Positions 41,455-49,481 of a stretch of DNA of 64,000 nucleotides are shown one piece after another (positions within the stretch are counted from its first letter, which is position 1; every line of letters starts with the position of its first letter). The notes under the pieces are model-generated. The model ran no database searches, was not told the origin of the DNA, and worked only from the letters and a program-made list of their open reading frames with translations. Where the stretch lies: positions 682,001 through 746,000 of the forward strand of contig NZ_JABAHZ010000003.1 in assembly GCF_012641265.1 (NCBI RefSeq), in the 5' to 3' direction. The translations under genes were made by a program, and so were the position numbers. This DNA is from Chitinophaga eiseniae (GTDB taxonomy: Bacteria > Bacteroidota > Bacteroidia > Chitinophagales > Chitinophagaceae).

Positions 41455-42459
41455 TTAAAACTTCACCTGTGCCAGCTTCCGGAAGAAAGCCTCCTCGGAG
41501 GCAGCACAAGCCATCAACATCTCACTTAATTCTTTATAAGATACATCGCTGGTAGACCGGCTTTTACAAACCCGCCCTGCTGCAAATGCAAAATTACGCC
41601 ACAAATCCCCGGTTTGCGTAAGCTCTCCGGCCAGCTTGCTCAGCTGGTTGTTTTTCAATACGACCGACGCTTCCTGTAAAAAAGCGGCATACAGGAAGCG
41701 GAAACCTGCACCTCCGGTGCCTATTTCTTCCTGCATACGGATAATATTTCCCAGGTACAACGTGGCTTTACGGTCGCCCGGGTTGGTAGCATAGTTGGCT
41801 ACCCTCTTAGCCAGAAACCGTATTCCTTTTACGCCAAACATAGGCAGCGGTACCTTCAGCATAAAGTGGCAGGCCTGCGCAATACCTTCCTGGATTGGTT
41901 TTTCCAGGGATACTTTCGCCGGTACATGCACGGGATAATACATCTTTCCTTTGGGGGCAGGAAATCCTTTGGCAAAGCGCGCCTGGGAAAGGCTTTCCGG
42001 ATCTATGGTCGTCACCGTATCCATTACCGGGTCGCTCACCAGGTATTGATCTTCCTGCTTACCATATACCACCAGGTTATGCGCGTTAAAATGAAAACGG
42101 TAGGAAGGCGGGAAATAGGGCAGATAATACACGCTGGACTGCAATCCCACCGGGATACCTGCTGCCACTACTTTGTCGAGCGCCAGCATCCCCTTCTCCG
42201 GTGTGGAAAACTTTTCAGACTCCATTTTCACCCCCAGGCGTTTACATACCCGCTGGAAAATAGCGCCCGGCCAGATACGATAGGTAGTTCCGGGCACACC
42301 ATTCACCTTTACGAAGGGCAGGTGTCCGAAAAATATACCGGCGCCTATACCAAATGCCATTGGTTCGCTGATCTGCAAACCCTGGTGTCCCAGCAGGTTT
42401 GATATTACTCCACTCTCACAATGAGCTGTCTGTTTGTGTTGGAAAATAGAATTACTCAT
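41455..42459 (-). CDS. BtrH N-terminal domain / DUF4872 protein, putative acyltransferase
   Basis: A 334-aa protein. MSNSIFQHKQTAHCESGVISNLLGH carries the His-Cys-Glu start typical of BtrH_N domains, and EPMAFGIGAGIFFGHLPFVK follows as in that family. The second half (GIRFLAKRVANY, LYLGNIIRMQEEIGTGGAGFRFLYAAFLQEA) matches DUF4872. In butirosin synthesis BtrH moves an acyl group from a carrier protein to an amine, so transfer of the cluster's acyl product from the ACP is a fair inference. I chose ATG 42459, where the BtrH match begins; the 19 upstream codons look unrelated. Confidence 0.75.
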   Translation of the reverse strand: MSNSIFQHKQTAHCESGVISNLLGHQGLQISEPMAFGIGAGIFFGHLPFVKVNGVPGTTYRIWPGAIFQRVCKRLGVKMESEKFSTPEKGMLALDKVVAAGIPVGLQSSVYYLPYFPPSYRFHFNAHNLVVYGKQEDQYLVSDPVMDTVTTIDPESLSQARFAKGFPAPKGKMYYPVHVPAKVSLEKPIQEGIAQACHFMLKVPLPMFGVKGIRFLAKRVANYATNPGDRKATLYLGNIIRMQEEIGTGGAGFRFLYAAFLQEASVVLKNNQLSKLAGELTQTGDLWRNFAFAAGRVCKSRSTSDVSYKELSEMLMACAASEEAFFRKLAQVKF

Positions 42460-42560
42460 ATTATTATTGGTCGTAAAGACACAAAGCAGCAAAACGCACA
42501 AAGAAAATATAAACAATCTGTTCTTTGCGCGTTTCGCTGCTTTGCGCCCCTGCGTGATAT

Positions 42561-42959
42561 TTATTTTATCTGTAACAGCTCCGTTACACTCACTTTGAAG
42601 GCATCGGCATACCGTTGCAGCATTTTAGGCGAGAGTTTTTTAAAGACGCCGGGCTTCATATGCTTTTTTACCTGCCACTGGAATTTTCCCACATAATTGG
42701 CCAGTAGCGCGAGGTCCATCAGGTTCTTTTCCATGTAGTAGGCTACGGGGCTGATTTCCCCTGCTTCCACACGGGCGCGGGCAGCCTTTACCTTTTCATT
42801 TACTTCTTCCCAGGCCTGGTCCAGTGCAATGTTTTCCGGCTCCCAGCCTGCACTTTGCACCTGCACATAATTGCCGGAATTATCCACCGCATACATAATC
42901 TGTTTGAATGTACCTTCATGCAGGTTGTCGCTGTCTTGTGGTACTTCCTCTTTTTTCAT
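42561..42959 (-). CDS. Conserved hypothetical protein of the DAR-type cluster
   Basis: A 132-aa acidic-to-neutral soluble protein with no export signal. It is mostly helical; ALDQAWEEVNEKVKAARARVEAGEISPVAYYMEKNLMDLALLANYVGKFQWQVKKHMKP is a continuous helical stretch, given here only by position as residues about 46-104. The end, FKKLSPKMLQRYADAFKVSV, resembles helices 2-3 of a helix-turn-helix domain. I do not recognise a family. It lies between the DarB-like and BtrH-type genes in the same direction, so it probably takes part in that pathway or in its control. Confidence 0.65.
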   Translation of the reverse strand: MKKEEVPQDSDNLHEGTFKQIMYAVDNSGNYVQVQSAGWEPENIALDQAWEEVNEKVKAARARVEAGEISPVAYYMEKNLMDLALLANYVGKFQWQVKKHMKPGVFKKLSPKMLQRYADAFKVSVTELLQIK

Positions 42960-42983
42960 GATAGCAGTTTTTAGAAGTGATCC

Positions 42984-44120
42984 TTATACTACAGTAATAT
43001 GCGCGTAGGCATAAGAGAAACGTGCGCTCTCCGGTACCATCAGCACTACTTTCTGTCCTTTCTTCAGCCGACCGGTATTCATCAGCTCTTCCAGCATCAG
43101 GTAAGGCGATGCCGTACCTACGTTACCTACATTGGCCAGGTTGGTAAACCATTTGTCCAATGGAATAGGCACACCCAGGCGGGTAATTTCCTCATCGATC
43201 TTTAATCTGAAGAACTCGGAAGATAAATGCGGCAGGAAGAAATCTATTTCATCCAGGTTGATCTGGTGACGTTCTACCAGCTCTTTCCACATTTTTGCTC
43301 CCGAAGGAACTATATTCTTACCCAGTAAACGGGTATCCTGTTTAAAAGAAAAAACGCTATGCTGTGCCCACTCTTCCGGTGTCATATCTATCCAGCCGGT
43401 TGTGTTACCATCCGGTTGCTTAATAGCACCTGCATACATACAGGTTTCCAGCTCGTTGGCGTAAGACAGTATTTCTACCCAGTCAACCCGCAGGGATAAT
43501 CCTTCTTCATTAGGCTTATCCTGGAACAGCGCGGCACTGGCGCCATCGGACAGCATCCAGCGGAGGAAGTCTTTTTCAAAAGCGATGATAGGATTTTCGT
43601 CCAGGCTTTTCAGGTTTTCTGCTTCCGGCTGAAATTTCTGTGCCAGCATCCAGGCGGAAAATTTTTCTGAACCAGTACTTACCGCGTTGGAAGTATTGCC
43701 ACAACGAACAGACATCCAGGCATATTTGAAAGCCTGCATACCGGCTGCGCAAGCGCCTGTAGCAGCAATCAGTTCTACCGGCTGACATCTTAAAATACCA
43801 TGTACCATCGCGGCATGATTGGGGAGCAGCTGGTCGGGAGAAGTGGTACCACAGGCCAGCAACTCTAATTTGTTGATGGGGAATTTCTCATCGAACAACT
43901 GTTCTACTGCTGTTGCCGTCATTTCGGCATTGGAATGCGTTGATTTGCCATCCTTGTCTAAAGAGTAGTAACGCGTCTTAATTTTATTGTTACCTAAAAT
44001 CTTTAAACGTGCACGAGAAGGTTTTCCGTCTACCATGCCGAGAATGCTCTCCATTTCATCATTTTCAACAGGCTTGTTAGGTAAAAATTTCGACAGCCTG
44101 GTAATATAAACTTCCTTCAT
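42984..44120 (-). CDS. DarB-like ketosynthase (FabH/KASIII fold)
   Basis: A 378-aa KASIII-type condensing enzyme with a complete triad: C124 in AATGACAAGMQAFKYAW, H298 in FFLPHLSSEFF, and N333 in NVGNVGTASPYLMLEE. In dialkylresorcinol synthesis DarB joins two acyl units and closes the ring to a cyclohexanedione, which DarA then aromatises. The neighbouring DarA-like gene makes this function much more likely than a housekeeping FabH. It begins a run of eight same-strand genes extending to 36747. Confidence 0.82.
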   Translation of the reverse strand: MKEVYITRLSKFLPNKPVENDEMESILGMVDGKPSRARLKILGNNKIKTRYYSLDKDGKSTHSNAEMTATAVEQLFDEKFPINKLELLACGTTSPDQLLPNHAAMVHGILRCQPVELIAATGACAAGMQAFKYAWMSVRCGNTSNAVSTGSEKFSAWMLAQKFQPEAENLKSLDENPIIAFEKDFLRWMLSDGASAALFQDKPNEEGLSLRVDWVEILSYANELETCMYAGAIKQPDGNTTGWIDMTPEEWAQHSVFSFKQDTRLLGKNIVPSGAKMWKELVERHQINLDEIDFFLPHLSSEFFRLKIDEEITRLGVPIPLDKWFTNLANVGNVGTASPYLMLEELMNTGRLKKGQKVVLMVPESARFSYAYAHITVV

Positions 44121-44306
44121 TTGAATATTATTCGTCTTTAAAGGCTACATGTAATAACCTGATCAACACTGACTTGCCTTACCAGACAGCGCTCAGAGAT
44201 AAATATGTTTTTTATTTAAAATGCGTTATACACCGGACGTAAATATAGAACTCTAATCGGAATTACAACTATCACGCCGTAGCGTAAAGCTACCTAATAA
44301 AGCAGG

Positions 44307-45227
44307 TTACCGCAAAGAAATACCTTTATAGTAGTCCACTTCCCTGCGTAGCTGGTTCTTCTTCAAATTGAGCTTTATAATAGAAGTAATCAGGCTAATG
44401 GGTGTTAATACAAAGATACCGGCTAACAGTAATCCTCTGTACATACTTACCCGGCCCTGGCGGGAAGCCGCTCCTGGTCCGCCTTTGGCGCTAATGAACT
44501 TTGCCCAGAAACGGAAAGCCCTGATCCCTTTGGCTTCCAATACCACCAGGTTAGGTTTCAGTTCTACGGCATCGAGCGCCAACAACTGCGGATGTAAATC
44601 ATTCCATTGTTGTTGCAATAGCGCTTTTTCCAGCGGCGCGGCAAAACGGTTGGAGGTAATGATTTCGTTTTCCTGTATACCTGCCTGTGGTAAAAAGCGG
44701 GTGGCCTCCTTCTTTCCCTTGAATGCCCAACGGAGGATGGTAATTACAGAGATAAGATTAGGAGATTTATCTACCAGTACAATATTGCCGACCAGCTGAG
44801 CGCCGGCCTGCTGCAAATACCCTTTTACTTTTTCCTGTGCATTGAGCCACATATTCCTGCTGCCCAATAATGTCACTACGTTCTTCCCTTTCAATAACTG
44901 CCTGCCTGCATCGCTTTGCAGAAAAGCGGCTGTAGGCTGGGAAGGCGACAGGAACCAGGGCTGGTATGCCATGATCACCAGGTCGAAATGAGCATTCACA
45001 TCCACTTTCAGCGGTTGTATGGCACGCGGGGTCAACTGCACCGTTTCCGGCATAGTATCATAAAATTGCTGTTTCCCCCATGGAAAAGGGAACGGCGTTA
45101 CTGGTACCAGCTGCTCAAATGTAATATCGGCTTTGCCTTCCAACGGAGCCAGCACATGATCAATAACCCTTTTCAATTGCCCTGTCTGGGTATAATATAC
45201 CACCAGGATCCTCGGTCTTTCGTTCAT
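44307..45227 (-). CDS. DarA-like flavodoxin-fold dialkylresorcinol condensing/aromatising enzyme
   Basis: A 306-aa protein. The N-terminus RILVVYYTQTGQLKRVIDHVL has the flavodoxin phosphate-loop pattern T-x-T-G, followed by HFDLVIMAYQPWFLSPSQPT and GKNVVTLLGSRNMW, a flavodoxin-like layout. The last 60 residues hold a hydrophobic segment (GLLLAGIFVLTPISLITSII), so it is probably membrane-attached. It matches the proteins annotated as DarA in Bacteroidota as I know them, where DarA oxidises the DarB product to the resorcinol. It lies 186 bases upstream of the darB-like gene. Confidence 0.8.
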   Translation of the reverse strand: MNERPRILVVYYTQTGQLKRVIDHVLAPLEGKADITFEQLVPVTPFPFPWGKQQFYDTMPETVQLTPRAIQPLKVDVNAHFDLVIMAYQPWFLSPSQPTAAFLQSDAGRQLLKGKNVVTLLGSRNMWLNAQEKVKGYLQQAGAQLVGNIVLVDKSPNLISVITILRWAFKGKKEATRFLPQAGIQENEIITSNRFAAPLEKALLQQQWNDLHPQLLALDAVELKPNLVVLEAKGIRAFRFWAKFISAKGGPGAASRQGRVSMYRGLLLAGIFVLTPISLITSIIKLNLKKNQLRREVDYYKGISLR

Positions 45228-45549
45228 AAAAGGAATAGGAGTTCAACAATTCAAAACGTAATTCCAACAACTTAATTGGCGAAAACTACAAATCAAACCG
45301 TAAACATACAAAAAAACGGTCATCATTCATGTGATTTAATGATAATTTGATGCGAATCGTTGATGGGGTGGGGTATTTTTAATTGAGGTAACTGCTTGTG
45401 CCCCAGCCAGGTACAGCATCAGCCGGCATAAAATTGCGAATGCTGTACCTGGACTCAAGGACTTGTTATGTTTGTAAAACTTCCCCTATAAACATCGAAA
45501 GGGTGCGAATTATGATATTCGAAGTGTTAAAAATTTGCAAATGTTGATT
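45228..45549. other. Gene-free region upstream of the darA-like gene
   Basis: This 322-base stretch holds the promoter of the minus-strand DAR-type cluster and the end of the GIN-domain transcript. Its only marked structure is a perfect 13-bp inverted repeat with a 20-base loop, CCAGGTACAGCAT at 45407-45419 and its complement at 45440-45452, without an adjacent T-run. No open frame or RNA gene was seen. Confidence 0.6.
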
Positions 45550-46287
45550 TTATTTCTTCTGTACGGTACCTGAACCGGTAACGGAAGAATTAACGGAAGG
45601 GGCGCCTCCGTAGTTTACATTTCCGGAGCCTGTAATCTTTGCATCCAGTTTCACGCTGGCATATACATCTGCATCGCCGCTACCCGCAATTTTAACGCTG
45701 GCATTTTCCGCCAGGAGCTTATCTCCTTCAAAATTGCCGCTGCCGGCAATCACCAGGTCCATATCCCGGGTTTCACCTTTCAGCTGGATGTTACCAGAAC
45801 CGGCAATAGATGCTTTTACAGCCGGGGCATTGATTTCACCACTGAGGTTACCAGAACCGCTCAGGCTGAACTTCACGTTGGACTTGGTGTTAAATCTATC
45901 CGTTAATTTCAGATCACCCGCTCCGGCCAGACTGGCCTCGTCTACCTCCGGGGTGGTTAAATATACATTGATGTCTCTATGTGTGCTGACAGAAATACCT
46001 CTTTTAAAACGTACTATTAACCGGTCACCCTCCCGGGCAAATTCTATCAACGGTATAATGTTATCTTCTGCCTCAATAACGGCAGGCTTAGCCTCGCCCT
46101 GGGACAAGAATACATTCATACTACCTTCTACCTTGAGTTGATGGAAAGCTGCTGACTGTCTTTCTTCTTTAGTGACATGCCCGTTTCCTTTTACCCGGTT
46201 CTGGCCGATTACATCGCAGGAATTTAACAGTAAAACAGTAGAAAGAGCCACAGTGGCCTGACATAGGAGAGATTTTGTTGATATCAT
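45550..46287 (-). CDS. GIN-domain (DUF2807) lipoprotein
   Basis: A 245-aa lipoprotein with signal MISTKSLLCQATVALSTVLLLNSCDV (Cys24). The rest is a right-handed beta-structure rich in S/G-G-S/D repeats (SLSGSGNLSG, SIAGSGNIQL, VIAGSGNFEG, KIAGSGDADV, KITGSGNVNY) with a period of about 20 residues, the hallmark of head-GIN domains. These are common on Bacteroidota cell envelopes; no activity is established to my knowledge. It is divergent from guaA; its 5' end overlaps the guaA upstream region. Confidence 0.88.
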   Translation of the reverse strand: MISTKSLLCQATVALSTVLLLNSCDVIGQNRVKGNGHVTKEERQSAAFHQLKVEGSMNVFLSQGEAKPAVIEAEDNIIPLIEFAREGDRLIVRFKRGISVSTHRDINVYLTTPEVDEASLAGAGDLKLTDRFNTKSNVKFSLSGSGNLSGEINAPAVKASIAGSGNIQLKGETRDMDLVIAGSGNFEGDKLLAENASVKIAGSGDADVYASVKLDAKITGSGNVNYGGAPSVNSSVTGSGTVQKK

Positions 46288-46364
46288 GGGTCAAGATTAT
46301 TGCAGAAAGATACGCCAGATTTCTGAATTTCGAATTTCAAAATCTGAAATTGACCGAAGGGCTT

Positions 46365-46372
46365 TATCTTTG
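46365..46372 (+). promoter_or_regulatory. -7 box of guaA, very close to the start codon
   Basis: TATCTTTG fits TAnnTTTG and ends only seven bases before the guaA ATG at 46380. Transcription from it would begin at or within a base or two of the ATG, giving an almost leaderless message. Confidence 0.5.
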
Positions 46373-46379
46373 CACCACC

Positions 46380-47918
46380 ATGACAGAAAAGATACTTATC
46401 CTCGATTTCGGTTCCCAGTATACACAGCTGATTGCACGCAGCATCCGTGAACTGAATGTTTATTGCGAAATTAAGCCTTGCCTTCAGCCCATCGCCTGGG
46501 ATGAAACGATCAAAGGTGTTATATTATCAGGCAGTCCTTTCTCCGTAAATGATGAAAAAGCGCCCAACATCGACATTGCAGCCATTGCAGCAAAAGTACC
46601 TGTACTGGGCATCTGCTACGGCGCCCAGATGATGGCCAAAAATTTCGGCGGAGAAGTAGCTAAAAGCAACATCCGCGAGTATGGCCGCGCTTTTATGGAA
46701 CACCAGGACAGGGAAGAGAAATTATTATATGATATCTCCCCCAAAAGCCAGGTATGGATGAGCCACTCCGATACCATCAAACGTATTCCGGAAAATTTCG
46801 ATATCATCGCCACTACAGAAAATATCCCGGTAGCTGCCTTCAAAAGCACCACTGCTGCGGCTAATCCTATATTCGGTTTACAATTCCACCCGGAAGTAAC
46901 CCACTCCCTGGAAGGCAAACAAATTTTACGCAACTTCCTGGTACATATCTGTAACTGTCAACAGGACTGGACACCAGCTGCTTTTGTACACGAAACAGTA
47001 GAAAAGATCAAAGCACAGGTAGGCGAAAAGAGAGTGGTAATGGCCCTCAGCGGTGGCGTAGATTCTACTGTAGCGGCAGAACTGATCCACAAAGCCATTG
47101 GCAAAAACCTCTTCTGCATCTTTGTAGACAACGGTCTCCTGAGAAAAGATGAGTTTGAAACCGTACTTGAATCCTATAAACATATGGGATTGAATGTAAA
47201 GGGAGTAGATGCGAAAGCACTGTTTTATGGTCAGCTCAACGGCGTTTCCGACCCTGAGCAAAAACGCAAGATCATTGGTCGCCTCTTCATAGAAGTCTTC
47301 CAGCAGGAGGCTACCCAGCTAACAGACATTTCCTTCCTGGGCCAGGGTACTATCTATCCTGACGTGATTGAATCCGTTTCCGTGAATGGTCCTTCAGTAA
47401 CGATCAAATCGCACCACAACGTAGGTGGATTACCGGAAAAGATGAACATGCAACTGGTAGAGCCCCTGCGCTTCCTCTTCAAAGATGAAGTACGCCGCGT
47501 AGGCCGTGAAATCGGTATCAGCGAAATATTCCTGGGCCGTCATCCTTTCCCGGGTCCAGGTCTTGCCATCCGTATCCTGGGCGCTATCACTCCAGAAAAG
47601 GTACATATGCTGCAGGAAGCAGATGCTGTATATATTGAAGGCCTGAGAGAAGCCGGCCTGTACGACAAAGTATGGCAGGCAGGCACCATCCTGTTGCCAG
47701 TGCAAAGCGTAGGCGTAATGGGAGATGAACGCACCTACGAATTTACGGTAGCGTTACGTGCAGTAACCTCGGTAGACGGCATGACCGCCGATTGGGCGCA
47801 TCTGCCTTACGAATTCCTCGCTAAAATGTCTAACGACATCATTAACAAGGTAAAAGGCATTAACCGCGTGGTATACGACATCAGCTCCAAACCACCGGCC
47901 ACCATAGAGTGGGAATAA
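46380..47918 (+). CDS. guaA: GMP synthase (glutamine-hydrolysing)
   Basis: GuaA aminates XMP to GMP. From ATG 46380 the protein has 512 aa. The glutamine amidotransferase domain has C79 in GICYGAQMM and H170/E172 in QFHPEVTHS. The ATP-pyrophosphatase domain has SGGVDST at residues 224-230, and the C-terminal dimerisation domain ends RVVYDISSKPPATIEWE, the canonical terminus. The open frame extends 35 codons upstream, but family proteins begin at MTEKILILDFGSQYTQ, so the later ATG is used. A PBP1-like lipoprotein gene follows on the same strand. Confidence 0.97.
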   Translation: MTEKILILDFGSQYTQLIARSIRELNVYCEIKPCLQPIAWDETIKGVILSGSPFSVNDEKAPNIDIAAIAAKVPVLGICYGAQMMAKNFGGEVAKSNIREYGRAFMEHQDREEKLLYDISPKSQVWMSHSDTIKRIPENFDIIATTENIPVAAFKSTTAAANPIFGLQFHPEVTHSLEGKQILRNFLVHICNCQQDWTPAAFVHETVEKIKAQVGEKRVVMALSGGVDSTVAAELIHKAIGKNLFCIFVDNGLLRKDEFETVLESYKHMGLNVKGVDAKALFYGQLNGVSDPEQKRKIIGRLFIEVFQQEATQLTDISFLGQGTIYPDVIESVSVNGPSVTIKSHHNVGGLPEKMNMQLVEPLRFLFKDEVRRVGREIGISEIFLGRHPFPGPGLAIRILGAITPEKVHMLQEADAVYIEGLREAGLYDKVWQAGTILLPVQSVGVMGDERTYEFTVALRAVTSVDGMTADWAHLPYEFLAKMSNDIINKVKGINRVVYDISSKPPATIEWE

Positions 47919-47937
47919 TTTATTTTTGATATAGCTT

Positions 47938-48026
47938 AAAGCAAAAAGCTATTGAAGCGGAGATAGATGCGGGTATTGTTAAGGTATTGCGCTGGTTGTT
48001 CGCTTCAATGGCTTTTTGCTTTTTTA
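47938..48026. repeat. Long-stem hairpin after guaA, terminator-like, shared outer arm
   Basis: A 22-bp stem (47938-47959 with 48001-48022, one G-U pair) encloses a 41-base loop and ends in a T-run. Its outer arm, AAAGCAAAAAGCTATTG, is the same as the outer arm of the hairpin at 61806-61896, while the inner parts differ. It can act as the guaA terminator and may belong to a dispersed palindrome family. Confidence 0.8.
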
Positions 48027-48096
48027 CGTTAAGCTTTCTGCATTTTACCGGTAGCTTTCAGCTACTAGGAATGATTTTTGTAAATTAGCGGCCATT

Positions 48097-49410
48097 ATGA
48101 ACCATTTAGTTTCCATAAAGAACCTGTTATCCGGCTTCGTACTCCTGGCATTGATCAGCTCCTGTTCTTCTTCCAGGAAAAGCACTTCCCGGGTAGACGG
48201 GCCACCGCCATCATTGAGTAAACCTACCCCGGCCAAAAAGCCGGAAGAGAAAAAAGAAACCGCCAAAGCAGCTCCCTTCAACGTGCCAGCGTTTGCGAAG
48301 GAAGTAAAAAAAGGTACTTACAACATTGCCTTCTTTGCACCGCTCTACCTGGATTCTGCTTTCGCCAACTCCACTGATATTCCCGGCCGCACTATTCCAA
48401 GATATGTATTACCCGGACTCGAGTTTTACGAAGGCGCCCAACTGGCACTGGATTCATTGCAACAGCAGGGATATAACCTGAAAGTAAACGTATACGACAG
48501 CAAAGCCAGGCAAAGTGTATCCTCCCTCATCCGGAGTAAAGCACTGGATGCAACAGACCTCATCATAGGTGCGGTCAATAACCCCGAACTGAAGGAGCTG
48601 GCCGATTTTGCCAAAGAAAAAGAAATCAATTTCGTGTCGGGTACCTTCCCGAATGATGCAGGTATCACTGATAACCCATTTTTATATATCTCCAACAGCA
48701 CACTCAAAACACACTGTGACGCCCTCCAGAACTATGTACAGGATGCTTTTGCCAATAAAAACATTGTGCTGCTTCGCAGGAACACCGCTTTCGAAGCCCG
48801 CCTCGCCGCCGATTTCAAAGCATCCTACGAAAAAATGCAGAGCGCTAAAAAAGTAAGGATCAAAGAAGTAATATGGAGCGACGCTACGACTACGGATGAA
48901 ATTTCCAAGTACCTGCTCACCGACCGTACCAACGTAATATTGGTAACAGCGCTCGATGAAGCCGGCGCCAAAAGCCTGCTGCGTAAGCTAAGCGTTTCTG
49001 CGGCTACCTATCCCCTGCAGATATTTGGTATGCCCACCTGGGATGTATTTAAACTAAAAGAGCCGGAATTCAAAGGGCTGCAGATCTATTACTCTTCGCC
49101 GTATTTCAACGATAAAACAGATGCTTACAGCAAATATATAAACGACTATTTCCGCAGAACCTACAAAGCCCGTCCGTCAGACATGGCCTATAAGGGATTT
49201 GACCTGACCTATTACTTTGTAAGGCTGCTGCACAATAACGGCGTTTATTTTAATGGTATGGTAGAAACGGCGCCTAAAGTAATTACCAGCTATAATTTCC
49301 AGCCGGTTTACCTGAAAGAAGGTGAGCAAATGCCCTCCTACTTTGAAAACAAAAATATCTTTATCATCCAGAAAGGAGATAGCTCGGATATTAAAATGAA
49401 TAAACAGTAG
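48097..49410 (+). CDS. PBP1-type periplasmic-binding-like lipoprotein
   Basis: A 437-aa lipoprotein with signal MNHLVSIKNLLSGFVLLALISSCSSS (Cys23) and a Lys/Pro-rich linker (residues about 26-60). A type-1 periplasmic binding fold follows: YNIAFFAPLYLDSAF, GLEFYEGAQLALDSLQQQGYNLKVNVYD, DLIIGAVNNPELKEL and VILVTALDEAGAKSLLRKL. Such proteins bind small ligands or act as sensors; no transporter genes adjoin it. It follows guaA by 178 bases across a hairpin, and ends before a long perfect terminator. The ligand is unknown. Confidence 0.78.
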   Translation: MNHLVSIKNLLSGFVLLALISSCSSSRKSTSRVDGPPPSLSKPTPAKKPEEKKETAKAAPFNVPAFAKEVKKGTYNIAFFAPLYLDSAFANSTDIPGRTIPRYVLPGLEFYEGAQLALDSLQQQGYNLKVNVYDSKARQSVSSLIRSKALDATDLIIGAVNNPELKELADFAKEKEINFVSGTFPNDAGITDNPFLYISNSTLKTHCDALQNYVQDAFANKNIVLLRRNTAFEARLAADFKASYEKMQSAKKVRIKEVIWSDATTTDEISKYLLTDRTNVILVTALDEAGAKSLLRKLSVSAATYPLQIFGMPTWDVFKLKEPEFKGLQIYYSSPYFNDKTDAYSKYINDYFRRTYKARPSDMAYKGFDLTYYFVRLLHNNGVYFNGMVETAPKVITSYNFQPVYLKEGEQMPSYFENKNIFIIQKGDSSDIKMNKQ

Positions 49411-49430
49411 GCGCAATACCTGCGTACTTT

Positions 49431-49480
49431 ATAAATGAAAGCGCCTCCCATGCTATAGCGTGGGAGGCGCTTTCATTTAT
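49431..49480. terminator. Bidirectional terminator, 20-bp perfect stem
   Basis: ATAAATGAAAGCGCCTCCCA pairs with its exact complement at 49461-49480; the 10-base centre TGCTATAGCG can pair on itself too. It lies between the convergent PBP1-like and MFS genes. Confidence 0.88.
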
Positions 49481-49481
49481 G

